A program made the position numbers and the translations under genes. The notes under the pieces are model-generated. The model saw only the letters and a list, made by a program, of their open reading frames with translations. It was not told where the DNA came from and ran no database searches. From assembly GCF_039531105.1 (NCBI RefSeq), contig NZ_BAAAPK010000003.1, forward strand, positions 1 to 64,000: a DNA stretch of 64,000 nt. The letters are read 5' to 3'. Below, piece by piece: positions 27,591 to 37,543 of the stretch (the stretch's first letter is position 1; each line of letters opens with the position of its first letter). This DNA comes from Microbacterium lacus. Lineage in GTDB: Bacteria > Actinomycetota > Actinomycetes > Actinomycetales > Microbacteriaceae.

Positions 27591-28961
27591 GTGAAGACGA
27601 AAGCGGTCATCGCTGGAGCAGCAACACTGGTGCTCGCCGGCGCCCTCGTGTCCTGTTCCGCAGGTGGAGACGACAGTGGCGACGGCGGTGGTGGCGGAGG
27701 AAGCGACGCCAGCAACTGCACCAACACGATCACGAAGACCGACCTGCCCGTGGTCACCATGTGGGCGTGGTACCCGAACATGGAGACGGTCGTCGACAAC
27801 TTCAACGAGGCGAGCGACGACGTCCAGGTCTGCTGGACGAACGCCGGCGCCGGTGGGGACGCGTACGACAAGTTCCAGACCGCCATCTCGGCCGGGAGCG
27901 GCGCCCCCGACGTCATGATGGTCGAAGCCGACCGCATCCCGACCTTCCAGGTCCAGGACGCGCTCGTCGACCTGAGCGACCTCGGCTATGAAGACGTCAA
28001 GGACAACTTCAGCGAAGGCGCCTGGAAGGACGTCTCGGTCGGCGACGGCATCTACGGCGCTCCGGTCGACGGCGGCCCGATGGGCATGATCTACCGCACC
28101 GACATCTTCGAGCAGTACGGCCTCACGGCTCCCACGACGTGGCAAGAGCTCGAGAGCACCGCTCAGGCGCTCAAGGATGCCGGCGGCCCGGTCTTCGCGA
28201 GCTTCGCGGCGAACCAGCCCGCGACGACCACGGCGTACTTCTACGGCAACGGCGCCGAGCCGTTCACGTACGACCCGGCGAACGAGGGCGAGATCGGGAT
28301 CAACCTGAACAGCCCCGAGATCAAGGAAGTCCTGGACTACTGGGACGGCCTCGTGGACAAGGGCCTGGTCGGCACCGAGGACCAGTTCACCCCCGAGTAC
28401 ATCGCGGGCGTGATCGGCGGCGACTACGCCACCTACCTCTCGGCCGCGTGGGCCCCGGGCTACCTCCAGGGCGCGGGCGTCGGCGAAGGTGCGGACGCCG
28501 GTGTGTGGGGCGTGGCTCCCATGCCGCAGTGGGATCCGGCGAACCCGATCTCGATCAACTGGGGCGGCTCGGCCTTCGTGGTGAGCAGCCAGGCGTCGAA
28601 CCCGGAACTCGCCGCCAAGGTCGCGTTCGGCGTCTACGCCGACCAGGCCTCGCTGGATGAGGGATGGCAGCAGCAGATCATCTTCCCACTGAACGCCAAC
28701 GTGCTCTCCTCGGCCGAGTTCCAGGATTACGAGGTCCCGTTCTTCAGCGGCCAGCAGGCCAACAAGGAGGTGTACGTGCCGGCGGCCGACGCCTACACCG
28801 GCATGACGTACACGCCCCTCGGGCAGTACTACTACACCGCGCTGACGAACCAGATCGCCGCCATCATCGATGGCTCGGCGACCGGCTCCGAAGCGGCGGA
28901 CGCCCTTCAGGCGGACGTGGTGGCCTACGCCGAGGAACAGGGGTTCACTGTCGTCGAGTGA
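27591..28961 (+). CDS. CUT1-type sugar ABC transporter substrate-binding lipoprotein
   Basis: A 456-residue family-1 extracellular binding protein. The signal peptide ends in the lipobox ALVSC (Cys about 21), followed by a Gly/Ser/Asp-rich tether. TMWAWYPNMETVVDNFNEAS, VMMVEADRIPTFQVQDALVDL and APVDGGPMGMIYRTDIFEQYGL are typical of oligosaccharide-binding proteins. GTG 27591 follows AAAGGAAA; earlier in-frame codons run through the operator/promoter zone and are not coding. First gene of the operon with two permeases, GH51 and GH5. The likely ligand is an arabino- or xylo-oligosaccharide. Confidence 0.93.
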   Translation: MKTKAVIAGAATLVLAGALVSCSAGGDDSGDGGGGGGSDASNCTNTITKTDLPVVTMWAWYPNMETVVDNFNEASDDVQVCWTNAGAGGDAYDKFQTAISAGSGAPDVMMVEADRIPTFQVQDALVDLSDLGYEDVKDNFSEGAWKDVSVGDGIYGAPVDGGPMGMIYRTDIFEQYGLTAPTTWQELESTAQALKDAGGPVFASFAANQPATTTAYFYGNGAEPFTYDPANEGEIGINLNSPEIKEVLDYWDGLVDKGLVGTEDQFTPEYIAGVIGGDYATYLSAAWAPGYLQGAGVGEGADAGVWGVAPMPQWDPANPISINWGGSAFVVSSQASNPELAAKVAFGVYADQASLDEGWQQQIIFPLNANVLSSAEFQDYEVPFFSGQQANKEVYVPAADAYTGMTYTPLGQYYYTALTNQIAAIIDGSATGSEAADALQADVVAYAEEQGFTVVE

Positions 28962-28967
28962 CCTGAG

Positions 28968-29004
28968 CCGGGGGTCGGTCCGTCTCACGCGGGCCGACCC
29001 CCGG
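28968..29004 (+). promoter_or_regulatory. Perfect hairpin just after the binding-protein gene
   Basis: CCGGGGGTCGG (28968-28978) pairs with CCGACCCCCGG (28994-29004). It starts 7 bases after the stop codon and precedes the permease genes, which lack a promoter of their own. It probably stabilises the upstream message or causes partial termination. Confidence 0.75.
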
Positions 29005-29032
29005 TCATTCCCTCCCCAGACCCGGAGAAACC

Positions 29033-29962
29033 ATGACCACCACGCTCGAAAACGTCGACATCCCGACGAAGCGCCGCAGGTCCGTATCGGCTCGTCAGAA
29101 CCTGATGGGCTGGCTCTTCGTCGGACCGTTCGGCATCGTCTTCATCGCACTCCTCATCGTCCCGATCTTCTACGCGCTCTATCTGAGCCTCTTCCAGAAG
29201 TCGATGATCGGCGGCACGCGGTTCGTGCTGTTCGGTAACTACGCGAAGGCCTTCACCGACCCGTCGTTCCTGGACGGCGTCTGGTTCGTGATCAGGTTCT
29301 CGCTGGTGCTGATCCCACTGCAGATGGCGGTCTCGCTCGCGATCGCGCTCATCCTCGACATCGTGATCACGCGGTACGCCCGCTTCTCGCGGCTCATGAT
29401 CTTCATGCCGTACGCGATCCCGACCGTGATCGGCGCCCTCATGTGGGGCTTCCTCTACAGCGACAACTTCGGTCCGCTGGCGGAGATCTTCGAGGCCTTC
29501 GGTCAGCAGGCCCCCGACTTCCTCAGCTCGAGCCTCATCTTCTACGGACTGCTCAACATCGTCACGTGGCAATGGGCCGGCTACTACATGATCATCATCT
29601 ACGCGGCCCTGCAGGGGATCGACCCGACCCTGTACGAAGCCGCACGCATCGACGGTGCCTCGCAGTGGCAGATCGTCCTGCGGATCAAGATCCCGCTCCT
29701 CACGCCCGCGCTTCTGCTGATCCTCGTCTTCGCGCTCATCGGCACCCTGCAGTTCTTCAACGAGCCGCAGATCCTCCAGCAGCTCGCCGCAGGTGCGATC
29801 CCGAACGACTTCACCCCCAACATGTACGCGTACCAGCAGGCGTTCTCGCTCGCGAACTACAACTACGGCGCGACGATCTCGTTCGCCCTGGGTGCCGTGG
29901 TGTTCGTGTGCGTCTACATCTTCCTGTTCGCGACCCGCAAGCGAGGGAGCTTCACCTCATGA
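29033..29962 (+). CDS. CUT1 sugar ABC transporter permease (MalF type)
   Basis: A 309-residue integral membrane protein with six hydrophobic segments. The EAA loop that docks the ATPase is YEAARIDGASQWQIVLRIKI near residues 201-220, exactly as in MalF/LacF-type proteins. ATG 29033 has GGAG upstream in GACCCGGAGAAACC. Its stop overlaps the next permease start (ATGA). It forms a heterodimeric channel with the product at 29959. No ATPase gene lies in the operon, so a shared MsiK-type ATPase from elsewhere is probably used. Confidence 0.93.
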   Translation: MTTTLENVDIPTKRRRSVSARQNLMGWLFVGPFGIVFIALLIVPIFYALYLSLFQKSMIGGTRFVLFGNYAKAFTDPSFLDGVWFVIRFSLVLIPLQMAVSLAIALILDIVITRYARFSRLMIFMPYAIPTVIGALMWGFLYSDNFGPLAEIFEAFGQQAPDFLSSSLIFYGLLNIVTWQWAGYYMIIIYAALQGIDPTLYEAARIDGASQWQIVLRIKIPLLTPALLLILVFALIGTLQFFNEPQILQQLAAGAIPNDFTPNMYAYQQAFSLANYNYGATISFALGAVVFVCVYIFLFATRKRGSFTS

Positions 29963-30885
29963 GTGTCACACCCGTCGAGAGCAAGAGCGAACGCCGCACC
30001 TCTCGGAACACCATCGAGCGCCGCACGATCCCACGCGCGCCCGGCCGCGTGCCCCTGAACATCGTGCTCGGACTGCTGATGGTGTACTTCCTCGTCCCGT
30101 TCTGGTGGCTCATCGTCAACAGCTCGAAGAGTTCGGCGGGCCTGTTCGGCGGAGGCAGCTCGCTCTGGTTCGCGGACGACATCGACTACGTCCAGAACTT
30201 CATCGATCTGTTCACCTACGGCGGCGGCATCTACGCGCGCTGGCTGGCCAACTCGGCGCTCTATGCGATCGTCGGCGGCATCGGCGCGACGGCGCTCGCC
30301 GTGCTGGCCGGCTACGGACTGGCCAAGTACACGTTCGCCGGCCGGCGGTTCTCGTTCGCGATTCTCCTCGGCGCCGTCATGGTGCCGACCACGGCGCTCG
30401 TGATCCCGACGTTCGTGCTGTTCGCGCAGGTGGGCTGGACGAACACGATCTGGGCCGTCATCTTCCCGACGCTCCTGAACCCTTTCGGGGTGTACCTCAT
30501 GAACGTCTATGCGCGTGATGCCGTCCCCGACGAGCTCCTCGATGCCGCGCGCGTCGACGGAGCGGGCGAGTTCAGGACGTTCTTCACGGTGGCCCTGCCG
30601 CTCCTGCGCCCCGCGATCGTGACGGTGCTGCTCCTGTCTGTCGTCGCCTCATGGAACAACTACTTCCTGCCGCTCGTGATGCTCTCCGACAACCGGCTCT
30701 TCCCGGTGACGGTGGGGATCGGCCTCTGGCAGTCGACCGCGTCGACCTACGGGGCGGCGGGTGGGCAGAGCCTGTGGAGCATCATCGTGCTCGGCTCGCT
30801 GGTCTCGGTGATCCCGCTGATCATCGCGTTCCTCACGCTTCAGCGCTACTGGCGAGGGGGGCTGGCCATCGGAAGCCTCAAATAG
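29959..30885 (+). CDS. CUT1 sugar ABC transporter permease (MalG type)
   Basis: A 308-residue membrane protein with six predicted segments after a basic, Arg-rich cytoplasmic N-terminus. The EAA loop is LLDAARVDGAGEFRTFFTVALP near residues 193-214, typical of the MalG/carbohydrate permease subfamily. ATG 29959 overlaps the partner permease stop. It is followed after 45 bases by the arabinofuranosidase gene, with no terminator between, so import and cleavage genes are co-transcribed. Confidence 0.93.
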   Translation: MSVTPVESKSERRTSRNTIERRTIPRAPGRVPLNIVLGLLMVYFLVPFWWLIVNSSKSSAGLFGGGSSLWFADDIDYVQNFIDLFTYGGGIYARWLANSALYAIVGGIGATALAVLAGYGLAKYTFAGRRFSFAILLGAVMVPTTALVIPTFVLFAQVGWTNTIWAVIFPTLLNPFGVYLMNVYARDAVPDELLDAARVDGAGEFRTFFTVALPLLRPAIVTVLLLSVVASWNNYFLPLVMLSDNRLFPVTVGIGLWQSTASTYGAAGGQSLWSIIVLGSLVSVIPLIIAFLTLQRYWRGGLAIGSLK

Positions 30886-30930
30886 TCACCGCCGACCCTC
30901 CACACAAGAGATCGATCCAAGAAGAGGACC

Positions 30931-32442
30931 ATGACCCCCGCACGTCTCGTCATCGACCCGCATTTCGCGGTCGGGCCCATCAATCGCCGGCTGTTCGGCT
31001 CCTTCGTCGAGCATCTGGGCCGTTGTGTCTACGACGGCATCTATGAGCCCGGACATCCCAGCGCCGACGAGCACGGCTATCGGACGGATGTGATCGATCT
31101 CGTTCGCGAACTCGGCGTGTCCACCATCCGCTATCCGGGCGGCAACTTCGTGTCGGGCTACCGCTGGGAGGACGGCGTCGGTCCCGTCGACGAACGTCCC
31201 CGTCGACTGGATCTCGCCTGGCATTCCACCGAGACGAACGAGGTCGGGCTGGACGAGTTCGCCGTCTGGCTGGGCAAGGTGGGCAGCGAGATGATGTACG
31301 CCGTCAATCTCGGCACCCGAGGCGTGCAGGAGGCTCTCGACGTCCTCGAGTACGCGAACATCCGCTCCGGCACGGCGCTGTCCGACCAGCGCGTCGCCAA
31401 TGGCACCCCGGAGCCCCACAACGTCCGAATGTGGTGTCTGGGCAACGAGATGGATGGTCCGTGGCAGCTCGGGCACGGCACCGCGCTCGGGTATGCCGAG
31501 CTCGCATCCAAGACCGCGCGCGCGATGCGCCAGATCGACCCCGATCTGGAACTCGTGGTCTGCGGAAGCTCCGGGGCGCAGATGCCGACGTTCGGCACCT
31601 GGGAACGGGTCGTGCTGGAGCAGACCTACGACGACGTCGACTTCATCTCGTGCCACGCGTATTACGAGCCCGTCGACGGAGACTACGGAAGCTTTCTCGC
31701 GTCCGCGGTCAACATGGATCGCTTCATCGACTCGGTGGTGGCGACGGCTGACCACGTGAAGGCCGTCCGCGGCAGCGACAAGACCATCAACATCTCGTTC
31801 GACGAGTGGAACGTCTGGTACCAGTCGCGATACCACGACGTCGACCGCATCACCGCGGTCGATAAGTGGCCGGTGGCTCCTCGACTCCTGGAGGACACCT
31901 ACTCCGTCCTGGACGCCGTCGTCTTCGGGAACCTGATGATCTCGCTCATCCGTCACGCCGACCGGGTGACGGCAGCGAGCCTTGCGCAGCTCGTGAACGT
32001 GATCGCCCCGATCATGACGGAGCCCGGCGGGCCCGCGTGGCGCCAGACGACGTTCTACCCCTTCGCGGTCACATCCCGTCTTGCGCGCGGGGTCACCCTC
32101 GAACTCAAGCTCGACTGCCCGACCTACCAGACGGCACAATACGGCGAGGTACCCCTGGTGGACGCCGTCGCGACGTGCGATGCCGAGAGCGGGGAGACTT
32201 CCGTGTTCCTCGTCAACCGCAGCCTCGAGGAGGACATCGACATCGACATCGACGTGCGCCTCCTCGGCGACATCGAGCTGGGCACGGTCCAGTCGCTCTG
32301 GGACGAGGACATCCACGCGACCAACACGCTGCACAACCCGCATCGTGTGGGTCTTCGTGCGAACGAGTCGGCGCGTCTGGAGAGCGGTACCGTGCGCGTC
32401 ACCCTCCCGCGCGCATCCTGGACCGCGCTCACGCTGGCCTAG
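30931..32442 (+). CDS. Alpha-L-arabinofuranosidase, GH51, intracellular
   Basis: A 503-residue GH51 enzyme. FGSFVEHLGRCVYDGIYEP begins the catalytic barrel. WCLGNEMDGPWQLGHG holds the acid/base Glu (about 173) and INISFDEWNVWYQSR the nucleophile Glu (about 293). The C-terminal all-beta domain ends at SWTALTLA. There is no signal peptide. ATG 30931 has AAGAGGA upstream. It releases L-arabinose from imported arabinoxylo- or arabino-oligosaccharides by a retaining mechanism. Position directly after the importer permeases supports the assignment. Confidence 0.95.
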   Translation: MTPARLVIDPHFAVGPINRRLFGSFVEHLGRCVYDGIYEPGHPSADEHGYRTDVIDLVRELGVSTIRYPGGNFVSGYRWEDGVGPVDERPRRLDLAWHSTETNEVGLDEFAVWLGKVGSEMMYAVNLGTRGVQEALDVLEYANIRSGTALSDQRVANGTPEPHNVRMWCLGNEMDGPWQLGHGTALGYAELASKTARAMRQIDPDLELVVCGSSGAQMPTFGTWERVVLEQTYDDVDFISCHAYYEPVDGDYGSFLASAVNMDRFIDSVVATADHVKAVRGSDKTINISFDEWNVWYQSRYHDVDRITAVDKWPVAPRLLEDTYSVLDAVVFGNLMISLIRHADRVTAASLAQLVNVIAPIMTEPGGPAWRQTTFYPFAVTSRLARGVTLELKLDCPTYQTAQYGEVPLVDAVATCDAESGETSVFLVNRSLEEDIDIDIDVRLLGDIELGTVQSLWDEDIHATNTLHNPHRVGLRANESARLESGTVRVTLPRASWTALTLA

Positions 32443-32450
32443 GGGTGAGC

Positions 32451-33839
32451 ATGACCCACTTGCTGAAGGTGCACGGTACCCGCATCCTGAACGGAGCGGA
32501 TCCGATCGTGCTGCGCGGCTTCGGCCTCGGCGGCTGGATGAACATGGAGAACTTCATCACCGGGTACGCCGGAACCGAGTCGCAGATGCGTCGGGCGCTG
32601 CGCGGCGTCCTCGGCGACGAGGGGTACGCACGCTTCTTCGACCGGTTCCTCGCGGTGTTCTTCACCGATCGCGATGCGGCATTCCTGAAGAGCCTCGGCC
32701 TGAACTCCGTGCGGATCCCGTTCAACTACCGCCACTTCGAGAGCGATGATGCACCGTTCGAGATCCGCGAGGAGGGCTTCCGACTTCTGGACGCCGTCGT
32801 GGACGTATGCGCGCGGCACGGCATCTACGCGATCCTCGACCTGCACGCGGTCCCCGGCGCGCAGAACCAGCACTGGCACAGCGATAACCCGACGCAGTGG
32901 GCGCACTTCTGGTCGCAGCGGCAGTTCCAGGATCGCGTCGTCAATCTCTGGGAACACATCGCCGCGCACTACCGAGGCAACCCGTGGGTGGCCGGATACA
33001 ACCCGATCAACGAACCGGGTGACGCGGAGGGCTCGACCATCGGGCCCTTCTATCGTCGCCTCGAGGCCGCGATCCGCGCCGTCGATCCGGATCACATCCT
33101 GTTTCTGGACGGAAACCGCTATTCGACGCAGTTCGACCAGCTCGGCGACCCGCTCCCCAACTGTGTGTACACGGCTCACGACTACGCCCTGCCAGGGTTC
33201 GTCGACGGTGGCCCCTACCCCGGCGTCAGCCGCGGACAGTACGTCGACCGCGACATCGTGGAGCAGACGTTCCTGGCCCGCACCGCGTACATGCGTGAAA
33301 CGGGGACCCCGATCTGGGTGGGCGAATTCGGCCCGGTCTACACCGGAGACCCCGAACGGGACGGGCAGCGGCTCCGATTGCTCGAGGACCAGCTCGCGAT
33401 CTTCTCGCGGCACGACGCGAGTTGGGCGCTGTGGACGTACAAGGACATCGGGCTGCAGGGAGTGGTCACGGCGGACCCCGACTCGGAGTACATGACGCGC
33501 ATCGCGCCGTTCCTGGAGAGGAAGAAGCGATTCGGAGTGGACTCATGGGGAGCGACGGACGAGGGCGTGCGGCACCTTCTCGAGCCCATCGAGGCACTCT
33601 TCCGCGAGGAGTTCCCCGACTTCCAGCCTTATCCCTGGGGGGCGCCCCGCTGGATCCACGGTCACGTGCGGCACGTCATGTTCGCCGAGGCGATGGTCGG
33701 CGAGTATGCCCGCGCGTTCGAGGGTGTCGGACCCGAGGACGCGGAGCGCATCGCCGATGCGTTCGCGTTCGAGAACTGCCGCGCCAGAGAGCCGCTCGCG
33801 CAGATCCTCCGTCGATCCGTCGGCGCTCTCCAGAGATGA
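32451..33839 (+). CDS. GH5-family (cellulase-like) glycoside hydrolase, intracellular
   Basis: A 462-residue clan GH-A hydrolase. GYNPINEPGDAEG near 180-192 gives the acid/base Glu, and IWVGEFGPVYTGDP near 287-300 the nucleophile. The opening LRGFGLGGWMNMENFITGYAG is typical of the single-domain GH5 enzymes of actinobacterial sugar operons. No signal peptide is seen, so it acts on imported oligosaccharides. ATG 32451 has AGGGG upstream; GTG 32445 is in frame but has no better site. The substrate may be beta-mannosides, glucosides or xylosides; the GH5 subfamily cannot be read by eye. Confidence 0.88.
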   Translation: MTHLLKVHGTRILNGADPIVLRGFGLGGWMNMENFITGYAGTESQMRRALRGVLGDEGYARFFDRFLAVFFTDRDAAFLKSLGLNSVRIPFNYRHFESDDAPFEIREEGFRLLDAVVDVCARHGIYAILDLHAVPGAQNQHWHSDNPTQWAHFWSQRQFQDRVVNLWEHIAAHYRGNPWVAGYNPINEPGDAEGSTIGPFYRRLEAAIRAVDPDHILFLDGNRYSTQFDQLGDPLPNCVYTAHDYALPGFVDGGPYPGVSRGQYVDRDIVEQTFLARTAYMRETGTPIWVGEFGPVYTGDPERDGQRLRLLEDQLAIFSRHDASWALWTYKDIGLQGVVTADPDSEYMTRIAPFLERKKRFGVDSWGATDEGVRHLLEPIEALFREEFPDFQPYPWGAPRWIHGHVRHVMFAEAMVGEYARAFEGVGPEDAERIADAFAFENCRAREPLAQILRRSVGALQR

Positions 33840-33855
33840 CCGCTCCAGGGACGGC

Positions 33856-34860
33856 ATGGCTGCGTCGACGCGGGTGACGCTGGCGACGATCGCGGCGGAG
33901 ACCGGGGTGTCGGTAACCACGATCTCGAAGGTGCTCAACGGCCGGGGAGATGTCGCCGACGCGACACGTACCCGGGTGGAGGCTCACCTTCAGCGGCGGG
34001 GCTACTCCCGGCGGGGTTCCGACCGCAGTGATTTCGTCGAAGTCGTGCTGCACGAGCTCGATCCCAACTGGTCGCTCGAGGTGATCGACGGCGTCCGGGA
34101 GGTCGCCGCGGAATCCGGGCTGACAGTCTCCCTGTCCGTCAGCGGCGATCGTCATGCGCCTGCCGCGGATTGGGTGACGGACGTGCTGCGTCGCCGACCC
34201 GCCGGTGTGGTGCTCGTTTCCGCGGGGCTCCCGGCGGCGGGAAGGCGCAAGCTCGGCGCTCGCGGCATCCCCTTCGTCGTCCTCGACCCTGCCGGCGACC
34301 CCGCGCCCGCCGTGGCAGCGGTCGGCTCCGCCAACTGGCAGGGTGGGCTGCTCGCCACGCGTCACCTCATCGAGCTCGGCCACCGGGCGATCGCCGCCAT
34401 CACCGGGCCGGCAGACATGATGTCGTCATTGGCGCGGGTCGACGGCTACCGGTCGGCGATGAAGGCGGCGAATCTGGACGCTCGTCCGGAGTGGGAACGA
34501 TACGGGGACTTCCGCGAGTCGGGGGGAGAACGCCACGCCGCCGACCTGCTCGCCCTCGAGGAGTCCCCGACCGCGATCTTCGCAGGCAGCGATCTGCAGG
34601 CGCTCGGTGTGCTGCGCGTCGCCGCGCGCGCCGGCATCGCCGTGCCGGGGGATCTCTCGGTGGTCGGGTACGACGACATCCCCCTCGCCCGGCTGATGAC
34701 TCCAGCGCTCACGACCGTCCATCAGCCATTGCGGCGCATGGCGGAGGAGGCGACGCGGCTGGTCCTGAAGATGAAGTCCGGCGTCGAGGTCGAGGCGGCT
34801 CGGATCGACCTTGCGACCTCTCTCGTGGTGCGGGACTCGAGTGCCCCGCCGCGACGGTGA
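33856..34860 (+). CDS. LacI-family regulator at the end of the arabinoxylan operon
   Basis: A 334-residue repressor. The helix-turn-helix TLATIAAETGVSVTTISKVLNG (about 9-30) and the RVEAHLQRRGYSRRG hinge region precede an effector domain with VVGYDDIPLARLMTPALTTV near the C-terminus. It follows the GH5 stop by 16 bases and so is probably part of the same transcript. The recognition helix (VSVTTISKVLNG) resembles that of xylose/xylobiose-type LacI regulators and differs from that of the protein at 21834-22919 (VSIKTVSNVIND). It is the second candidate for the operators at 27446-27473. Confidence 0.88.
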   Translation: MAASTRVTLATIAAETGVSVTTISKVLNGRGDVADATRTRVEAHLQRRGYSRRGSDRSDFVEVVLHELDPNWSLEVIDGVREVAAESGLTVSLSVSGDRHAPAADWVTDVLRRRPAGVVLVSAGLPAAGRRKLGARGIPFVVLDPAGDPAPAVAAVGSANWQGGLLATRHLIELGHRAIAAITGPADMMSSLARVDGYRSAMKAANLDARPEWERYGDFRESGGERHAADLLALEESPTAIFAGSDLQALGVLRVAARAGIAVPGDLSVVGYDDIPLARLMTPALTTVHQPLRRMAEEATRLVLKMKSGVEVEAARIDLATSLVVRDSSAPPRR

Positions 34861-34870
34861 CGAGCCCCGC

Positions 34871-36514
34871 TCAGGCCCCGCCGAGCGCCTCCGCGACGAC
34901 CGCGCGGGCCTCCTCCTGCACTTCGCGCAAGTGGTCCTCGCCGCGAAGCGACTCGGCGTACAGCTTGTACACGTCCTCCGTGCCCGAGGGGCGCGCCGCG
35001 AACCACGCGTGCTCGGTCTGGACCTTGAGGCCCCCGATCGCCGCACCGTTGCCCGGCGCGTGCGAGAGCTTCGCGGTGATCGGCTCGCCGGCGAGCTCGG
35101 TCGCGGTCACCGCCTCGGGTGCGAGCTTCGCGAGCGCGGCCTTCTGCGCCGGCGAGGCGGGGGCGTCGACCCGCTGGTACGCGGACGAGCCGAACGTGTC
35201 CTCGAGTTCGCTGTAGCGCTGCGACGGGGTCTTGCCCGTCACCGCCAGAATCTCGGCGGCCAGCAGGCACAGCAGGATGCCGTCCTTGTCGGTCGTCCAC
35301 ACGGTTCCGTCGAACCGGAGGAAGGACGCGCCGGCGGACTCCTCGCCACCGAACGCGACCGAGCCGTCGAGCAGGCCCGGGACGAACCACTTGAAGCCGA
35401 CCGGCACCTCCAGGAGCGTGCGGCCGAGCGACTCCGCCACCCGGTCGATGATCATCGAGCTCACCAGGGTCTTGCCCACGGCGGCATCCGCGGGCCACCC
35501 CGGGCGGTGCGCATACAGGTAGTCGATCGCGACGGCGAGGTAGTGGTTCGGGTTCATCAGCCCGGCGTCCGGGGTGACGATGCCGTGGCGGTCGGCATCC
35601 GCGTCGTTCCCGGTAAGGATGTCGTAGTCGTGGCGCTTCGCGACGAGGGAGGCCATCGCGCTCGGCGAGGAGGGATCCATGCGGATCTTCTCGTCCCAGT
35701 CGAGCGTCATGAACTTCCAGGTCGGATCGACGTCCGGGTTCACCACGGTGAGGTCGAGCCCGTAGTGCTCGGCGATGAGCGCCCAGTACTCCACGGACGC
35801 GCCGCCGAGGGGGTCCGCGCCGATGCGGACGCCGGCCTTCTTGATCGCCTCGATGTCGATGATGTTCTCGAGGTCGCGGACGTACGCCTCGCGGAAGTCG
35901 TACTCGCCGAGCGCGTCGGCGTCGATGTCCTTGAACGGGGTGCGGCGCACGCCCGCGAGTCCGCCGGCGATGAGCTCGTTCGCGCGGTTCGCGATCCAGC
36001 CGGTCGCGTCGGTGTCGGCGGGGCCGCCGTTCGGCGGGTTGTACTTGAATCCGCCGTCGCGCGGCGGGTTGTGGCTCGGGGTCACCACGATGCCGTCCGA
36101 GCGGCCCGGGTCATCGAGCGCGCGCCCCCGGTTGTACGCGAGGATCGCGTGGCTGAGAGCGGGCGTCGGCACCCAGGAATCGCGGGTGTCGACGCGGACG
36201 TCGACACCGTTCGCAACGAGCACCTCGATCGCGCTGCGCTCGGCCGGCAGCGACAGGCCGTGCGTGTCACGGCCGAGGAACAGCGGGCCGGCGATCCCCT
36301 GCGCGGTGCGGTAGTCCACGATCGCCTGGGTGGTGGCGAGGATGTGGTCCTCGTTGAAGCTCGTGCTCAGCGACGATCCGCGATGGCCGCTCGTACCGAA
36401 CGCCACCCGCTGCTCGGGGATGCCGGCATCCGGCTTGCGGTCGTAGTAGGCGTTGATCAGCTCATCGATGTCGATGAGGTCCGAGGCTTCTGCGGGCTGT
36501 CCGGCACGAGTCAT
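34871..36514 (-). CDS. pgm: Phosphoglucomutase (alpha-D-glucose phosphate-specific)
   Basis: A 547-residue mutase interconverting glucose 1- and 6-phosphate in the cytoplasm. [17 protein letters not shown] near 45 is the N-terminal substrate loop; [14 protein letters not shown] near 142 contains the catalytic phospho-Ser; [13 protein letters not shown] near 300 is the Mg-binding loop; [12 protein letters not shown] the sugar loop. ATG 36514 has no ribosome site but CAGACT lies 6 bases upstream, consistent with a leaderless start. It faces the LacI gene with only 10 bases between the stops and no terminator visible there. Links galactose-derived glucose 1-phosphate to glycolysis. Confidence 0.96.
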   Translation of the reverse strand: MTRAGQPAEASDLIDIDELINAYYDRKPDAGIPEQRVAFGTSGHRGSSLSTSFNEDHILATTQAIVDYRTAQGIAGPLFLGRDTHGLSLPAERSAIEVLVANGVDVRVDTRDSWVPTPALSHAILAYNRGRALDDPGRSDGIVVTPSHNPPRDGGFKYNPPNGGPADTDATGWIANRANELIAGGLAGVRRTPFKDIDADALGEYDFREAYVRDLENIIDIEAIKKAGVRIGADPLGGASVEYWALIAEHYGLDLTVVNPDVDPTWKFMTLDWDEKIRMDPSSPSAMASLVAKRHDYDILTGNDADADRHGIVTPDAGLMNPNHYLAVAIDYLYAHRPGWPADAAVGKTLVSSMIIDRVAESLGRTLLEVPVGFKWFVPGLLDGSVAFGGEESAGASFLRFDGTVWTTDKDGILLCLLAAEILAVTGKTPSQRYSELEDTFGSSAYQRVDAPASPAQKAALAKLAPEAVTATELAGEPITAKLSHAPGNGAAIGGLKVQTEHAWFAARPSGTEDVYKLYAESLRGEDHLREVQEEARAVVAEALGGA

Positions 36515-36562
36515 GCGCCTAGTCTGCCCCGGTCACGACCGGTGCGCGACCGAGGATGTCGT

Positions 36563-37471
36563 TCACAGACGCGCGGCTCGGTGGACGACGGCATCCAGTG
36601 CCACTTGAAGGGCGGGGGAGTCGGCCTGCGTCCGCCGGTGCACGGCCAGCACGTCGCGGGTCGAGGCCGGGTCGATCGTCGGCACGGCGACGAGGTCGGG
36701 CCCGAGGTCACCGCGGCCCAGGCGCGGCACAAGCGCGACCGCGAGACCGGCGCGAGCGAGCTCCAGGTGGTTCTGGAATTCCATCGACTCGTGCACCACG
36801 CGCGGCGCGTTCGGCACGCCGTCGAACAGGCGCCGCAGCCACTGCCGGCAGATCGTCGCCTCGAACGTGGCGACGAACGGCTCCGCGGCGAGGTCGGCCG
36901 GATGCAGCACGTCGCGATCGGCGAGCGGGTGGTCGCGGTGCATGACGATGTCGGCGACATCGGTGAACAGGGGCGTGGCGACGAGATGGTCGGGCATCGC
37001 GAGCGCGACGCCGCCCCAGCGGTGCACGATCCCGAGGTCGCGCTGACCGGAGGCGACGAGCGCGATCGTCTCCCACGGCTCGCTCTCGCGCAGCGGCAGT
37101 CGCAGATCCGGATGCCGCTCGGCGAGCTCCGCGAGCACCGGGGTGATCAGCCCGCGGACGACGGTCGAGAACGCGGCGATCCGGATCTCTCCGACCACTC
37201 CGCCCTCGGCGGCGGAGAGCTGGAGGTCGGCGCGCAGCCGCTCGACATCGGCGAGGATCGGCGTGGAGGCGACGACGAGGCGCGTGCCGGCCTCGGTGAG
37301 CACCACGCCGCGGCCGACGCGCTCGAGGAGAGCCACGCCCGTGTCGCGCTCGAGGCGCTTTACCTGCTGCGACACCGCGGACGGGGTGTACCCGAGGGCC
37401 GTCGCGGCGGCCGCGACGCTGCCCTGCGTGGCCACGGCGCGGAGCGAGATGATGGCGTCCAGGTCGATCAT
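36563..37471 (-). CDS. LysR-family transcriptional regulator
   Basis: A 302-residue activator/repressor. The helix-turn-helix covers about 1-60 (GSVAAAATALGYTPSAVSQQ is the recognition region), followed by the LysR linker helix and a two-lobed periplasmic-like effector domain. ATG 37471 follows TAGCAT by 6 bases and has no Shine-Dalgarno site, so it is probably leaderless. It is divergent from the EamA transporter gene at 37544 with only 72 bases between, so it very likely controls that gene. The ligand is unknown. Confidence 0.92.
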   Translation of the reverse strand: MIDLDAIISLRAVATQGSVAAAATALGYTPSAVSQQVKRLERDTGVALLERVGRGVVLTEAGTRLVVASTPILADVERLRADLQLSAAEGGVVGEIRIAAFSTVVRGLITPVLAELAERHPDLRLPLRESEPWETIALVASGQRDLGIVHRWGGVALAMPDHLVATPLFTDVADIVMHRDHPLADRDVLHPADLAAEPFVATFEATICRQWLRRLFDGVPNAPRVVHESMEFQNHLELARAGLAVALVPRLGRGDLGPDLVAVPTIDPASTRDVLAVHRRTQADSPALQVALDAVVHRAARL

Positions 37472-37543
37472 GAAGCGATGCTACCGAATCTGGCGGAGAT
37501 ATCATCGCTTGTTCTTCACGGTCTCGCGCGGTGAAGTGGAGCT

